DNA of 64,000 nucleotides from DASXAQ01 sp036406615 (lineage in GTDB: Bacteria; Actinomycetota; UBA4738): NCBI GenBank assembly GCA_036406615.1, contig DASXAQ010000103.1, forward strand, positions 62,001 through 126,000, in the 5' to 3' direction. Under the pieces are notes generated by a model. It was not told the DNA's origin. It saw only the letters and a list, made by a program, of their open reading frames with translations, and searched no databases. This document shows positions 16,230 to 24,447 of the stretch, piece after piece. Every line of letters starts with the position of its first letter. The stretch's first letter is position 1. The translations under genes were made by a program, and so were the position numbers.

Positions 16230-16350
16230 GTGGCCGCGCCCCGGATGGTCGCGACTGAATTCGGTACCGTCCGGGCAATCCGCTCCGGGAAGCCGTGCGT
16301 ACACCCGCACGTTCGAGGCGGTACCGTACCCGAGCCAGAGAGGGGGTTCC

Positions 16351-16986
16351 ATGAGACGGCCAGTCATGCGCGGGCTGATGCCGGCCGTCGCGCTTGCGAT
16401 CACGATGGTGCTGGCGTTCCAGGCCAGTGCCCTCGCCGCAACCGACACGGTGCAGATGGTGGGCAACTCGATCAGCACCTTCGCCTTTTCGCCGAAGCTG
16501 GCGAAGGCGAAGCTGGGCGACTCCGTCCAGTGGCAGAACACGTCGACGGCCACACCGCACACGGCCACGAACGACACGACGGATCCGTGGACGTTCGACA
16601 CCGGCATCCTGTCGGGTGGCGCGACCTCCGCCTCGTTCGCGTTCACCGCGGCGGGCACGTTCACGTACCACTGCAACATCCACCCCACGATCATGATGGG
16701 GTCGATCGGCGTCCCGATGAAGGTCAGCCCTGCTTCGGGCAGCGTTGGCAGCCCGTTCAAGATCCAGTGGGCGACCACGGCGCCGCCGGCGGGCCTGGTG
16801 TTCGACGTGCAGAAGAAGGACCCGGGCGGCACGTTCCAGCCGTGGCAGACGGGCGTCACCGTCCCGTTCATGCGGTTCACGCCGACGGTCGCCGGCACGT
16901 ACCAGTTCCGCGCCGACGTTCGCAACGCGAGCAGCGGTGTGACGAGCGGCTTCTCGCCCGGCAAGGCGCAGTTCACCGCTCACTGA
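16351..16986 (+). CDS. Exported cupredoxin-domain copper protein
   Basis: 211 residues: signal peptide 1-29 ending SALA, then a plastocyanin-like domain (about 31-121) and a C-terminal Ig-like domain (about 122-211). Type 1 copper ligands are visible as His70 (ATPHTATN), Cys108 and His111 (FTYHCNIHP) and Met115 or Met116 (TIMMG). The protein probably carries electrons or binds copper outside the membrane. AGAGAGGGGG precedes the ATG. It follows the phosphoesterase by 121 bases, in which CGGTACCGT occurs twice, and a strong terminator comes after it, so it may be its own transcription unit. Confidence 0.85.
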   Translation: MRRPVMRGLMPAVALAITMVLAFQASALAATDTVQMVGNSISTFAFSPKLAKAKLGDSVQWQNTSTATPHTATNDTTDPWTFDTGILSGGATSASFAFTAAGTFTYHCNIHPTIMMGSIGVPMKVSPASGSVGSPFKIQWATTAPPAGLVFDVQKKDPGGTFQPWQTGVTVPFMRFTPTVAGTYQFRADVRNASSGVTSGFSPGKAQFTAH

Positions 16987-17006
16987 GTCAAGTCGACGCG
17001 CGCACG

Positions 17007-17039
17007 GAGGGGTCGGGCCCGATCGGGGCCCGACCCCTC
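17007..17039 (+). terminator. Strong hairpin terminator after the cupredoxin gene
   Basis: A perfect 14-bp stem (GAGGGGTCGGGCCC with GGGCCCGACCCCTC) encloses a 5-base loop 20 bases after the stop codon. It has no T-tract, which is common in high-GC genomes. It separates the cupredoxin gene from the succinate dehydrogenase operon. Confidence 0.75.
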
Positions 17040-17095
17040 GCCCCGTCCGGACCCCTGATACCCGTAGGCGCGCCATCACGGCCAATCCGGGCGAC

Positions 17096-17101
17096 TATGC
17101 T
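17096..17101 (+). promoter_or_regulatory. -10 box of the succinate dehydrogenase operon (leaderless)
   Basis: TATGCT is followed by exactly 7 bases and the ATG at 17109. The in-frame ATG at 17097 lies inside the box and is unlikely to be transcribed. Confidence 0.5.
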
Positions 17102-17108
17102 CAAAGCC

Positions 17109-17924
17109 ATGTCGGACATCTCCGTCGGGGAGGCGCTGGAGGGGTCAGAGGGACGCCGGGTCCCCCCGACCCGGCCCCCCCGAACCGGCCCCGCCACCCT
17201 GCGGCTCGATGCGTGGTGGCTGCAACCGCTGGTGACGGTCCTGGTGCTCGGCGGCTTCGTGATCTACGGGACGTGGGTGGCGTTCCAGAACGCGAACTAC
17301 TACGCCGACCCCTACATCTCGCCGTTCTACTCCCCGTGCCTGACGACGAACTGCACGGCGCCCGGCTGGTCGATCATCGGGTCGTGGTGGACCTGGTCGC
17401 CCGCGCTGCTGATCCTGCCGTTCCCGCTGGCGTTCCGGCTGACCTGCTACTACTACCGCAAGGCGTACTACCGCTCGTTCTGGTGGGCGCCTCCGGCGTG
17501 CGCGGTGCGCGACGCGCGGGCGGCCTACACGGGTGAGACGCAGTTTCCCCTGATCCTGCAGAACATCCACCGCTACGCGTTCTACCTGGCGCTGCCGTTC
17601 CCGGTGATCCTGACCTACGACGCCATCCGCGGCTTCTTCTTCCCGGACGGCTTCGGCATGGGGCTCGGCACGCTGATCCTGCTGGTGAACGTCACGCTGC
17701 TGTGGACGTACACGCTGTCGTGCCATTCGTGCCGCCACCTGGTGGGCGGCCACGTGGACGTCTTCTCGAAGGCGAAGGTGCGCTACTGGCTGTGGCGGCG
17801 CGTCTCGCTGCTCAACCTGCGACATGCCCTGTGGGCATGGCTCAGCCTGTTCGCCGTCGCGCTGACCGACCTGTACGTGCGTCTGGTGGCCTCCGGCGCC
17901 ATCCACGACCCGAGGTTCTTCTGA
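17109..17924 (+). CDS. Succinate dehydrogenase membrane anchor subunit (mycobacterial Sdh1-like)
   Basis: 271 residues with about five membrane segments (around 30-55, 85-105, 150-175, 180-205 and 235-262). NIHRYAFYLALPFPVILTYD and LSCHSCRHLVGGH supply His residues suitable for heme or quinone contacts. The length equals that of the single-chain anchor of the actinobacterial Sdh1 complex. It anchors SdhA and SdhB to the membrane and passes electrons to menaquinone. Its TGA overlaps the sdhA ATG by one base. Assignment rests mainly on gene order plus topology. Confidence 0.82.
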   Translation: MSDISVGEALEGSEGRRVPPTRPPRTGPATLRLDAWWLQPLVTVLVLGGFVIYGTWVAFQNANYYADPYISPFYSPCLTTNCTAPGWSIIGSWWTWSPALLILPFPLAFRLTCYYYRKAYYRSFWWAPPACAVRDARAAYTGETQFPLILQNIHRYAFYLALPFPVILTYDAIRGFFFPDGFGMGLGTLILLVNVTLLWTYTLSCHSCRHLVGGHVDVFSKAKVRYWLWRRVSLLNLRHALWAWLSLFAVALTDLYVRLVASGAIHDPRFF

Positions 17925-19720
17925 TGCCCGAGTACGAGTCGCACGAGTTCGACGTCATCGTGGTGGGCGCCGGCGGCGCCGGGCTTCGGGCTGCCATCGA
18001 GGCGTCCGCACGGGGCGCGCGGACCGCGCTCATCTGCAAGTCGCTGCTCGGCAAGGCCCACACGGTCATGGCCGAGGGCGGCGTGGCCGCGGCGATGGGC
18101 AACGTGTATCCGGAGGACAACTGGCAGGTCCACTTCCGCGACACGATGCGCGGCGGCAAGATGCTCAACAACTGGCGCATGGCGCAGCTCCACGCGCAGG
18201 AGGCGCCCGACCGGGTCTACGAGCTGGAGGACTGGGGCGCGCTGTTCGACCGAACGCCCGACGGCCGCATCCTCCAGCGAGACTTCGGCGGCCACCGGTA
18301 CGCCCGTCTGGCCCACGTCGGCGACCGCACCGGCCTGGAGATGATCCGCACGCTGCAGCAGCACGCCGTGCACAAGGGCATCGACGTGTTCATGGAGTGC
18401 ACGGTCGTCGGGCTGCTCAAGGACGGGGACCGCATCTCGGGCGCCCTCGCCTACTGGCGCGAGTCCGGGGCGTTCGTCGTGTTCCGAACCAAGGCGGTCG
18501 TGCTGGCCACCGGCGGGATCGGGAAGTGCTGGCGGATCACGTCGAACTCGTGGGAGTACACGGGCGACGGCCACGCGCTGGCGCTGTGGGCCGGGGCCGA
18601 CCTGATCGACATGGAGTTCGTCCAGTTCCATCCCACGGGGATGGTCTGGCCGCCGTCGGTCCGCGGCGTCCTGGTGACCGAAGGCGTGCGTGGCGAGGGC
18701 GGGGTGCTGCTCGACCAGTCCGGGCGGCGCTTCATGTTCGACTACATCCCCGAGATGTTTCGATCCGAGACGGCGGAGACCGAAGAGGAAGCCGATCGCT
18801 GGTACACGGACCGCAAAAACGCGCGGCGGACGCCCGACCTGCTGCCGCGCGACGAGGTGGCCCGGGCGATCAACGCGGAGGTCAAGGCGGGACGGGGAAC
18901 GCCGCACGGCGGCGTGTACCTGGACATCGCCTCGCGCCAGCCGGCCGAGGTGATCGTCCGCAAGCTCCCGGGGATGTACCACCAGTTCAAGCAGCTGGCG
19001 GACGTCGACATCACGAAGGAGCCGATGGAGATCGGCCCCACATGCCATTACGTCATGGGCGGTGTGCGCGTGGACCCGGACACCGCGGCCGCCACGGTGC
19101 CCGGGCTGTTCGCCGCCGGCGAGGTGGCCGCCGGCATGCACGGCGCGAACCGGCTGGGCGGCAACTCCCTTTCGGACCTGCTGGTCTTCGGCCGCCGCGC
19201 CGGCATCGGCGCCGCCGAGTACGCGCAGGGCGTGCAGGGGCAGCCCACGGTCGACGACGCGCAGGTCCAGGAGCTGGCGGACGGTGCGCTCGAGCCATTC
19301 GGGCGCGACCGTGGAGAGAACCCATATGCCCTGCACGAGGCCCTGCAGACGTGCATGCAGAACCTGGTGGGCATCATCCGCACCGAGGTGGAGTTGAAGC
19401 AGGCGCTCGAGGAGCTTTCGGACCTTGAGGAGCGCGCCGGGCGGGTCAGCGTCGAGGGCCACCGCCAGTTCAACCCGGGATGGCACCTGGCCCAGGACCT
19501 GCGTTGCATGCTGGCCGTCTCGCAGTGCACCGCCCGGGCGGCGCTGGAGCGGACCGAGAGCCGGGGCGGGCACACCCGAGACGACCACCCGAACACCGAC
19601 CCGGAGCTGGCCAAGGTGAACGTGCGCCTCCGCTGGCGGCCCGGCGCCGTCGAGGTGGACCGGGTTCCGCTGCCGCAGATGCCCGACGACCTGCGAGCGC
19701 TGTTCGAGGAGACGACGTAG
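17924..19720 (+). CDS. sdhA: Succinate dehydrogenase flavoprotein subunit
   Basis: 598 residues. The FAD-binding motif is DVIVVGAGGAGLRAAIE near residue 10. The flavin-linking region KAHTVMAEGGVAAAMG contains His46. Succinate-binding motifs are EFVQFHPTGM and TEGVRGEGG, and the late HGANRLGGNSLSDLLVFGR is a family signature. It oxidises succinate to fumarate at the cytoplasmic face of the membrane. It is translationally coupled to the anchor gene and is followed without a gap by sdhB. Homology cannot exclude fumarate reductase direction, but the TCA neighbours favour the oxidative role. Confidence 0.95.
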   Translation: MPEYESHEFDVIVVGAGGAGLRAAIEASARGARTALICKSLLGKAHTVMAEGGVAAAMGNVYPEDNWQVHFRDTMRGGKMLNNWRMAQLHAQEAPDRVYELEDWGALFDRTPDGRILQRDFGGHRYARLAHVGDRTGLEMIRTLQQHAVHKGIDVFMECTVVGLLKDGDRISGALAYWRESGAFVVFRTKAVVLATGGIGKCWRITSNSWEYTGDGHALALWAGADLIDMEFVQFHPTGMVWPPSVRGVLVTEGVRGEGGVLLDQSGRRFMFDYIPEMFRSETAETEEEADRWYTDRKNARRTPDLLPRDEVARAINAEVKAGRGTPHGGVYLDIASRQPAEVIVRKLPGMYHQFKQLADVDITKEPMEIGPTCHYVMGGVRVDPDTAAATVPGLFAAGEVAAGMHGANRLGGNSLSDLLVFGRRAGIGAAEYAQGVQGQPTVDDAQVQELADGALEPFGRDRGENPYALHEALQTCMQNLVGIIRTEVELKQALEELSDLEERAGRVSVEGHRQFNPGWHLAQDLRCMLAVSQCTARAALERTESRGGHTRDDHPNTDPELAKVNVRLRWRPGAVEVDRVPLPQMPDDLRALFEETT

Positions 19721-20476
19721 ATGGGATCTCGAATCACGATGCGCATCTGGCGCGGCGACGCCGAGGGGGGCGAGTTCCGCGACTTCATCGCCACGGCCGA
19801 GGAGGGCGAGGTCGTCCTCGACGTGGTGCACCGTATCCAGGCCACCCAGGCGGGCGACCTGGCGGTCCGCTGGAACTGCAAGGCCGGGCGGTGCGGCTCG
19901 TGCAGCGCCGAGGTCAACGGCGTCCCCAGGCTGATGTGCATGACGAGGATGAACCTGTTCGCCGAGGGCGAACCGATCACGGTCGGGCCCATGAAGACGT
20001 TCCCGGTGGTCAAGGACCTGGTGACCGACGTCTCGTTCAACTTCGAGATGGCCCGGCGGGTCCCGGCGCTCGAGCCCAGGCCGAAGGACCCCGTGACGGA
20101 GGCGGACGGGCACTACCGCATGCAGCAGGTCGACATCAACCGGGTTCAGGAGTTCCGCCGCTGCATCGAATGCTTCCTGTGCCAGAACGTGTGCCACGTC
20201 ATCCGCGACCACGACGAGAACAAGCGCAACTTCGCCGGCCCGCGCTTCATGGTGCGGTTGGCCGAGTTGAGCATGCATCCCCTGGACACACGCCGGCGCG
20301 CGCCGATGGGCGTGGGCTACTGCAACATCACGAAGTGCTGCACCGAGGTGTGTCCGGAGGACATCCACATCACCGACAACGCCATCATCCCGTTGAAGGA
20401 GCGCCAGGCCGACGTCAAGTACGACCCGCTTCGGCGCCTCGTGCGCCGGCTGCGAGGCGGCGCCAAGAAGTCCTGA
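19721..20476 (+). CDS. sdhB: Succinate dehydrogenase iron-sulfur subunit
   Basis: 251 residues. The [2Fe-2S] ligands are C53, C58, C61 and C73 (NCKAGRCGSCSAEVNGVPRL, then MC). The second set is C148, C151, C154 and C158 (CIECFLCQNVC). The third is C201, C206, C207 and C211 (YCNITKCCTEVCPEDI). Together they fit the usual three clusters of SdhB. It starts one base after the sdhA stop. Its TGA directly abuts the stop of the convergent phosphoesterase (TGATCA at 20474-20479), leaving no room for a terminator between the two transcripts. Confidence 0.95.
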   Translation: MGSRITMRIWRGDAEGGEFRDFIATAEEGEVVLDVVHRIQATQAGDLAVRWNCKAGRCGSCSAEVNGVPRLMCMTRMNLFAEGEPITVGPMKTFPVVKDLVTDVSFNFEMARRVPALEPRPKDPVTEADGHYRMQQVDINRVQEFRRCIECFLCQNVCHVIRDHDENKRNFAGPRFMVRLAELSMHPLDTRRRAPMGVGYCNITKCCTEVCPEDIHITDNAIIPLKERQADVKYDPLRRLVRRLRGGAKKS

Positions 20477-21931
20477 TCACGGCGGCGTCGAGGCCGGCCC
20501 TGGCCTGGGGCGCGGTCGAAGGACCACGGGCGGCCGTGGACGCTGGGAGAAGTCGAAGTCCGAGACCAGGTTCCCCAGGATCGAGGCGTTCTCGCGAACG
20601 TCCGGACGGGAGTCGGGACGTCCGTCGGTGCTGGGATCGAGCCGCTGGCCGTGCAGGAAGTCGTCCTCGATGAACTTGAGGTACGCGTCGAAGCTGAGCG
20701 TCTGGTGGTCGATGTACCCGCGGCGGGCGTACGGACTGATCACCAGGCCCGGCACCCGGATCCCGTAGCCGGCCGCGTCGACCGCCGGTGGGGGCACATG
20801 GTCGAAGAACCCGCCCCAGTCGTCCCACGACAGCAGGATCGCCGAGCTGCTCCAGTCGGGACTTCGCATCACCGCGTCGATCACCCGGGTCACGTACGCC
20901 TGACCGTTCTCGATGTTCGCAGGAGGGTGCTCGCTGTTGCGCCCGTTCGGCACCATCCACGACACGGCAGGGAGCGTCCCTCGGCGCGCCTCGTCGAAGA
21001 ACGTGCGTTCCCGCAGCACGTTCTGGATCTGGCCGTCCTCGTGCACGTCCTCGAAGTAGGGGAGGGGGTTCCAGATGCTCGGCGTGTCGACGAGCTGCTT
21101 GCCCTCTTTGCAGAACATCGCGCCGTTCATGCAATCGGGCTGCGTTCCCTGCGACACGAAGTACGACCAGCTGACGTCGTACTTGTGCAGCAGGTAGGTC
21201 AGGTCCGTCCACGGGTAGACCGGAACCTTCTCGTGACCGGGCCCGCGGCCCGGGTCCTGGACGTTGGTCGTACAGCGCATCGGGTCGGTGGGCGGAACGC
21301 AGCGAGCCGACCACCCGGAGACCAGGTACAGATGCGCCGGCTCGCTCCATCCAACGGTCGAGGAGAACAGGTGGTCCTGCAGGACGAAGTCGTTGGCCCA
21401 GCGCCAGTAGTTGGGGATCTCCCGAGCGTCGTGGTACCCCATGACGTCGATCCCGCCCTTCAGTCCCCGGCAGGCCGCGTCGAACACCTGCAGGCAGCCG
21501 GCGACCGCGCCGTCCGCCTGCCGGACGAACCCGTTCATGCGCCCGCCGTCGATGTCGCGGATCGCGTCGATCGCCCGGTGCGGGCCGCCGGAGTCCACCG
21601 GCGAGCGGTCGTGATACGGGCGCAGGCAGGCACCCGCGCCCGCATCCGGGTCCGGCAGGCAGGGCTCTGCCGCGCCTCGCGGGATGCCGTCGGCGCCGGG
21701 AAAGGTCCCGAAGTAGGAGTCGAAGGAACGGTTCTCCTGCATCACGACGATGACGTGGCGGATCTTGTGGATGCCGCCCGGGATCCGGTCGGCCGTACCG
21801 CCTGGGACCCCGGCATTCGCTGAGGGGCGCGTGCTGCCGCTCGCGGCGGTGCAGGCGGAGGCGACGAGCGCGATGCAGACGATCAGTCCGAGCAGGCCGG
21901 CCGCCCGCACGCGGCTCGCGTTCGCGCGCAT
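20477..21931 (-). CDS. Lipoprotein phosphoesterase (PF04185)
   Basis: 484 residues. The N-terminus has a lipobox LVASAC with lipidated Cys27, so the enzyme is probably tethered to the outer face of the membrane. Active-site motifs are HVIVVMQENRSFDSYFG (59-75) and LLSWDDWGGFFDHVPPP late in the protein. STVGWSEPAHLYLVSGWSA is the substrate loop. It is a paralogue of the phosphoesterase at 14787, but with classic ENRSFD and WDDWGG motifs as in phospholipase C and acid phosphatase AcpA. Substrate is unknown. The start at ATG 21931 fits the signal peptide. Confidence 0.88.
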   Translation of the reverse strand: MRANASRVRAAGLLGLIVCIALVASACTAASGSTRPSANAGVPGGTADRIPGGIHKIRHVIVVMQENRSFDSYFGTFPGADGIPRGAAEPCLPDPDAGAGACLRPYHDRSPVDSGGPHRAIDAIRDIDGGRMNGFVRQADGAVAGCLQVFDAACRGLKGGIDVMGYHDAREIPNYWRWANDFVLQDHLFSSTVGWSEPAHLYLVSGWSARCVPPTDPMRCTTNVQDPGRGPGHEKVPVYPWTDLTYLLHKYDVSWSYFVSQGTQPDCMNGAMFCKEGKQLVDTPSIWNPLPYFEDVHEDGQIQNVLRERTFFDEARRGTLPAVSWMVPNGRNSEHPPANIENGQAYVTRVIDAVMRSPDWSSSAILLSWDDWGGFFDHVPPPAVDAAGYGIRVPGLVISPYARRGYIDHQTLSFDAYLKFIEDDFLHGQRLDPSTDGRPDSRPDVRENASILGNLVSDFDFSQRPRPPVVLRPRPRPGPASTPP

Positions 21932-21983
21932 CGCCCCGGGATTCGCCGCGACCGAGGGCGCGGGTTGTTGAGAGGGTGTGGAT

Positions 21984-22637
21984 TCAGCCGGGCAGCCGCA
22001 GGGCGACCAGGACCCCGTCGCGGATCGGCAAGATCGTCGACAGGTAGCCCCGGTCCGCGGTGACGGCGCGGTTGTGGCGCTCGATCGCCTGAGTGAGTTG
22101 CGGGCGCGGGTCGGGCTCGTCGGTGGTGCCGGCGACGCGGCCGTACCACAGCGTGTTGTCGCAGACGTACAGGCCGCCGGGTCGCACGCGCTCGCGCGCG
22201 GCCGCCCACGCGTCGGGATATCCCTGCTTGTCGATGTCGCAGTAGACGATGTCGAATTCGCCCTCCACGGCGGCCAACGCCTCCAGTGCGTCGCCAACGT
22301 GGTACACGACCGGGCCCGCCAGCCCGGCCCGTCCCAGGTAATCCATGGCGCGGTCCCGGTTGGCCGGGTCGGCGTCGGTCAGGTGCAGCTCGCCACCGGG
22401 CCCGACGGCTCGCGAGAACCAGTAGCCCGAGTAGCCGTAGCCCGACCCCAGCTCGAAGACCCGACGGGCCGAGACCGCGCGCGCGAGCTGCTCCAGCGAC
22501 ACGCCGACCGCCCGCTCCACGATCGGGAAGTCGCTTCGCCGCGCCTCCTCCTCCATCTCGAGCAGCACGGGCTCGTCGTAGCGGTCGAGCAGCGACCGGA
22601 CGTAGTCTTCGGCCTTCGGATGGATCGTGGAGAACAC
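21984..22637 (-). CDS. SAM-dependent O-methyltransferase (catechol/caffeoyl-CoA type)
   Basis: 217 residues, class I methyltransferase fold. Motif I is VFELGSGYGYSGYWF, the acidic loop is ELHLTDADPANRDRA, and VYCDIDKQGYPDAW has the metal-binding Asp pair typical of PF01596 enzymes. DNTLWYGRV contains the Asp-Asn metal ligands. These enzymes methylate catechol-like hydroxyls with a divalent metal; the acceptor is unknown. The GTG at 22637 is chosen because AGGAGG lies 6 bases upstream, while the ATG at 22658 lies inside the TAGGAT promoter box. Confidence 0.87.
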   Translation of the reverse strand: MFSTIHPKAEDYVRSLLDRYDEPVLLEMEEEARRSDFPIVERAVGVSLEQLARAVSARRVFELGSGYGYSGYWFSRAVGPGGELHLTDADPANRDRAMDYLGRAGLAGPVVYHVGDALEALAAVEGEFDIVYCDIDKQGYPDAWAAARERVRPGGLYVCDNTLWYGRVAGTTDEPDPRPQLTQAIERHNRAVTADRGYLSTILPIRDGVLVALRLPG

Positions 22638-22656
22638 GCGCGACCTCCTGCGGCCC

Positions 22657-22662
22657 ATCCTA
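22657..22662 (-). promoter_or_regulatory. -10 box of the O-methyltransferase gene
   Basis: TAGGAT on the minus strand, about 20 bases before the GTG and just upstream of the AGGAGG ribosome-binding site. It is the same arrangement as malate dehydrogenase. Confidence 0.45.
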
Positions 22663-22674
22663 CGTGCGCCGGGG

Positions 22675-22680
22675 GAGAAT
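22675..22680 (+). promoter_or_regulatory. -10 box of the exported propeller gene (leaderless)
   Basis: GAGAAT is followed by 7 bases and the GTG at 22688. The promoter is divergent from that of the methyltransferase, only 13 bases away. Confidence 0.35.
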
Positions 22681-22687
22681 CTGTCGC

Positions 22688-24430
22688 GTGAGCTCGGGCG
22701 CCGATCGCGCGAGGCGGCTGGCGCCGCTGGTGCCGGTTGCCGCGCTCCTGGTCGCCGGCGCCGCATGCCCGGCCTTGCCGCCGCGGCGCCCCGTCCCCCC
22801 GCCGGTGCACGCGGTCGTCGGCGCCAACGTCCGCGTGACCGGCGACCGGTCGGGGTCCTACGCGGCGGCCGAGGGCAAGTCCGACGCCGTCACCCGAGGG
22901 TGTGGCAACGCCCGGCTTCCGCAGAACGAGCCCACGGTGGCCGTCGATCCCCGGGCCCCGAACGTGGTGGTCGCCGGCGCGAACGACCTGTGCGGCCTGG
23001 CGGGCGGCATGCGCGGACCGTGGGTGGGCTATTACCGCTCGGTGGACGGCGGCCGGACGTGGGCCGACAGCCTGGTGCCCGGCTACCCGGGCGACCTGGC
23101 GCCGCCGGGCGCGTCGCTGCCGGCCGGGGCCGACTGCACGGGGGCCTCCGATCCCACGGTGGCGTTCGACAACGCGGGTCGCGTGTTCTTCGGCTTCATC
23201 TGCTTCGACCCCAAGGGCCACAACGAGGGCCTGGCGATCGTGTCGACGTGGGATGCCGACGGCGCGCACTTCGTCGGCAGCGCGCTGGCGGGCGGCGCCC
23301 CGCCGGAGGGATCGGGCGGATCGAACGAGGACAAGATCGACCTCACCGTGGATCGAAGCGGCGGGCCGCGCGACGGCACCGTATATGTCGCGTACGCGCA
23401 GTTCGACGAGCACGGAGACAGCACGATCATGGTGACGAGCTCCCCGGACCACGGCCGTTCGTTCTCCGCTCCCGTGCAGGCCTCGTCGGAGATCGGCCAG
23501 TTCGCCGACCTGTCGGTCGCGCCCGACGGCGACCTGTACCTCGCCTACCGATCCTTCACGGGCGCGTTCGACGAAGGCGGCGACGAGGGCGGACTCGGCG
23601 GGGAGGGCGAGGGGGGAGACGACGATCGCGACCCGATCGAGCTCGCGCGCTCGGGCGACGGCGGCGCGACGTTCGCGCCGCCCACGACCATCGCCACGGG
23701 GACGCCGTTCGACTCCGAGGGCTTCAGCGGCACGACGCACCGGCGCGACTGCGGGGACGGGCACGACGCCTGCTCCTCGGGCTTCACGTTTCCGCGGTTC
23801 GTCAGCTTCCCCGCGGTGGTCGCGGACGGGACCGGGGTCCACGTGATCTGGAACGCGGAGCTGGGCTCCGGCCAGTCGAAGGTGTTCGTGCGCAACTCGG
23901 CGGACGGCGCGCACTGGAAGTCGCCGCCCGTCCAGATCGATGACGAGACCGTGGGCCACCAGTTCTTCCCGGCGATCGCCTCGGCCGGCGGGATCCTGAC
24001 GGCCGCGTTCTACGACACGCGATCCGACGCCTCCTACTCGCCCGCACGGCCGCCCTGCAACACGGCCGGCGGGACCAACCCCGGGCCGTGCGTGGACGTC
24101 TACGCCGCTCACTCGGCCGACGGCGGGCGCACGTGGACCGAAGAGCGCGTCACGTCCGCGTCGGGCAACACGAACTGGGAGATCGACGACGGCTTCCGGG
24201 TTCCCTTCATCGGCGACTACATCGGGGTGGCGGCGACCCCGGGCCGCGCGATCGTCGTGTGGACGGACTCGCGCGACATCGTGCCGGGCCGCGACCCGGA
24301 CGAGCACGGTGACCGCGACGATCACGACGGGTTCGATGTCGACCTGGCGTCCTGTTCGTTGATCGGTCGCGCGTGCCTGTTCAAGGGCGGCCTGGACCAG
24401 AACGTCTACGGCGCTGCCCTGCGATCCTGA
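22688..24430 (+). CDS. Exported Asp-box (BNR) beta-propeller protein, sialidase-like
   Basis: 580 residues with a signal peptide (LVPVAALLVAGAACPAL), possibly a lipoprotein at Cys27. At least five Asp-box-like motifs are visible (SVDGGRTW, SSPDHGRSF, SGDGGATF, SADGAHW, SADGGRTW), so a six-bladed propeller is likely. A Gly/Glu/Asp-rich insert (about 300-318) and another acidic stretch near the C-terminus may bind calcium. Family members include sialidases and many non-catalytic exo-proteins. I cannot identify the Arg triad and Tyr of true sialidases, so a glycan-binding or unknown role is safer. Confidence 0.75.
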   Translation: MSSGADRARRLAPLVPVAALLVAGAACPALPPRRPVPPPVHAVVGANVRVTGDRSGSYAAAEGKSDAVTRGCGNARLPQNEPTVAVDPRAPNVVVAGANDLCGLAGGMRGPWVGYYRSVDGGRTWADSLVPGYPGDLAPPGASLPAGADCTGASDPTVAFDNAGRVFFGFICFDPKGHNEGLAIVSTWDADGAHFVGSALAGGAPPEGSGGSNEDKIDLTVDRSGGPRDGTVYVAYAQFDEHGDSTIMVTSSPDHGRSFSAPVQASSEIGQFADLSVAPDGDLYLAYRSFTGAFDEGGDEGGLGGEGEGGDDDRDPIELARSGDGGATFAPPTTIATGTPFDSEGFSGTTHRRDCGDGHDACSSGFTFPRFVSFPAVVADGTGVHVIWNAELGSGQSKVFVRNSADGAHWKSPPVQIDDETVGHQFFPAIASAGGILTAAFYDTRSDASYSPARPPCNTAGGTNPGPCVDVYAAHSADGGRTWTEERVTSASGNTNWEIDDGFRVPFIGDYIGVAATPGRAIVVWTDSRDIVPGRDPDEHGDRDDHDGFDVDLASCSLIGRACLFKGGLDQNVYGAALRS

Positions 24431-24434
24431 GCGG

Positions 24435-24440
24435 TAGGCT
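24435..24440 (+). promoter_or_regulatory. -10 box of the mutase gene (leaderless)
   Basis: TAGGCT is followed by exactly 7 bases and the ATG at 24448. No ribosome-binding site is present. Confidence 0.5.
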
Positions 24441-24447
24441 GGCGCCG

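Noticed and set aside
22688..24430. Active sialidase
   Set aside because: Asp boxes show a propeller fold, but the Arg triad and nucleophilic Tyr of sialidases could not be identified.
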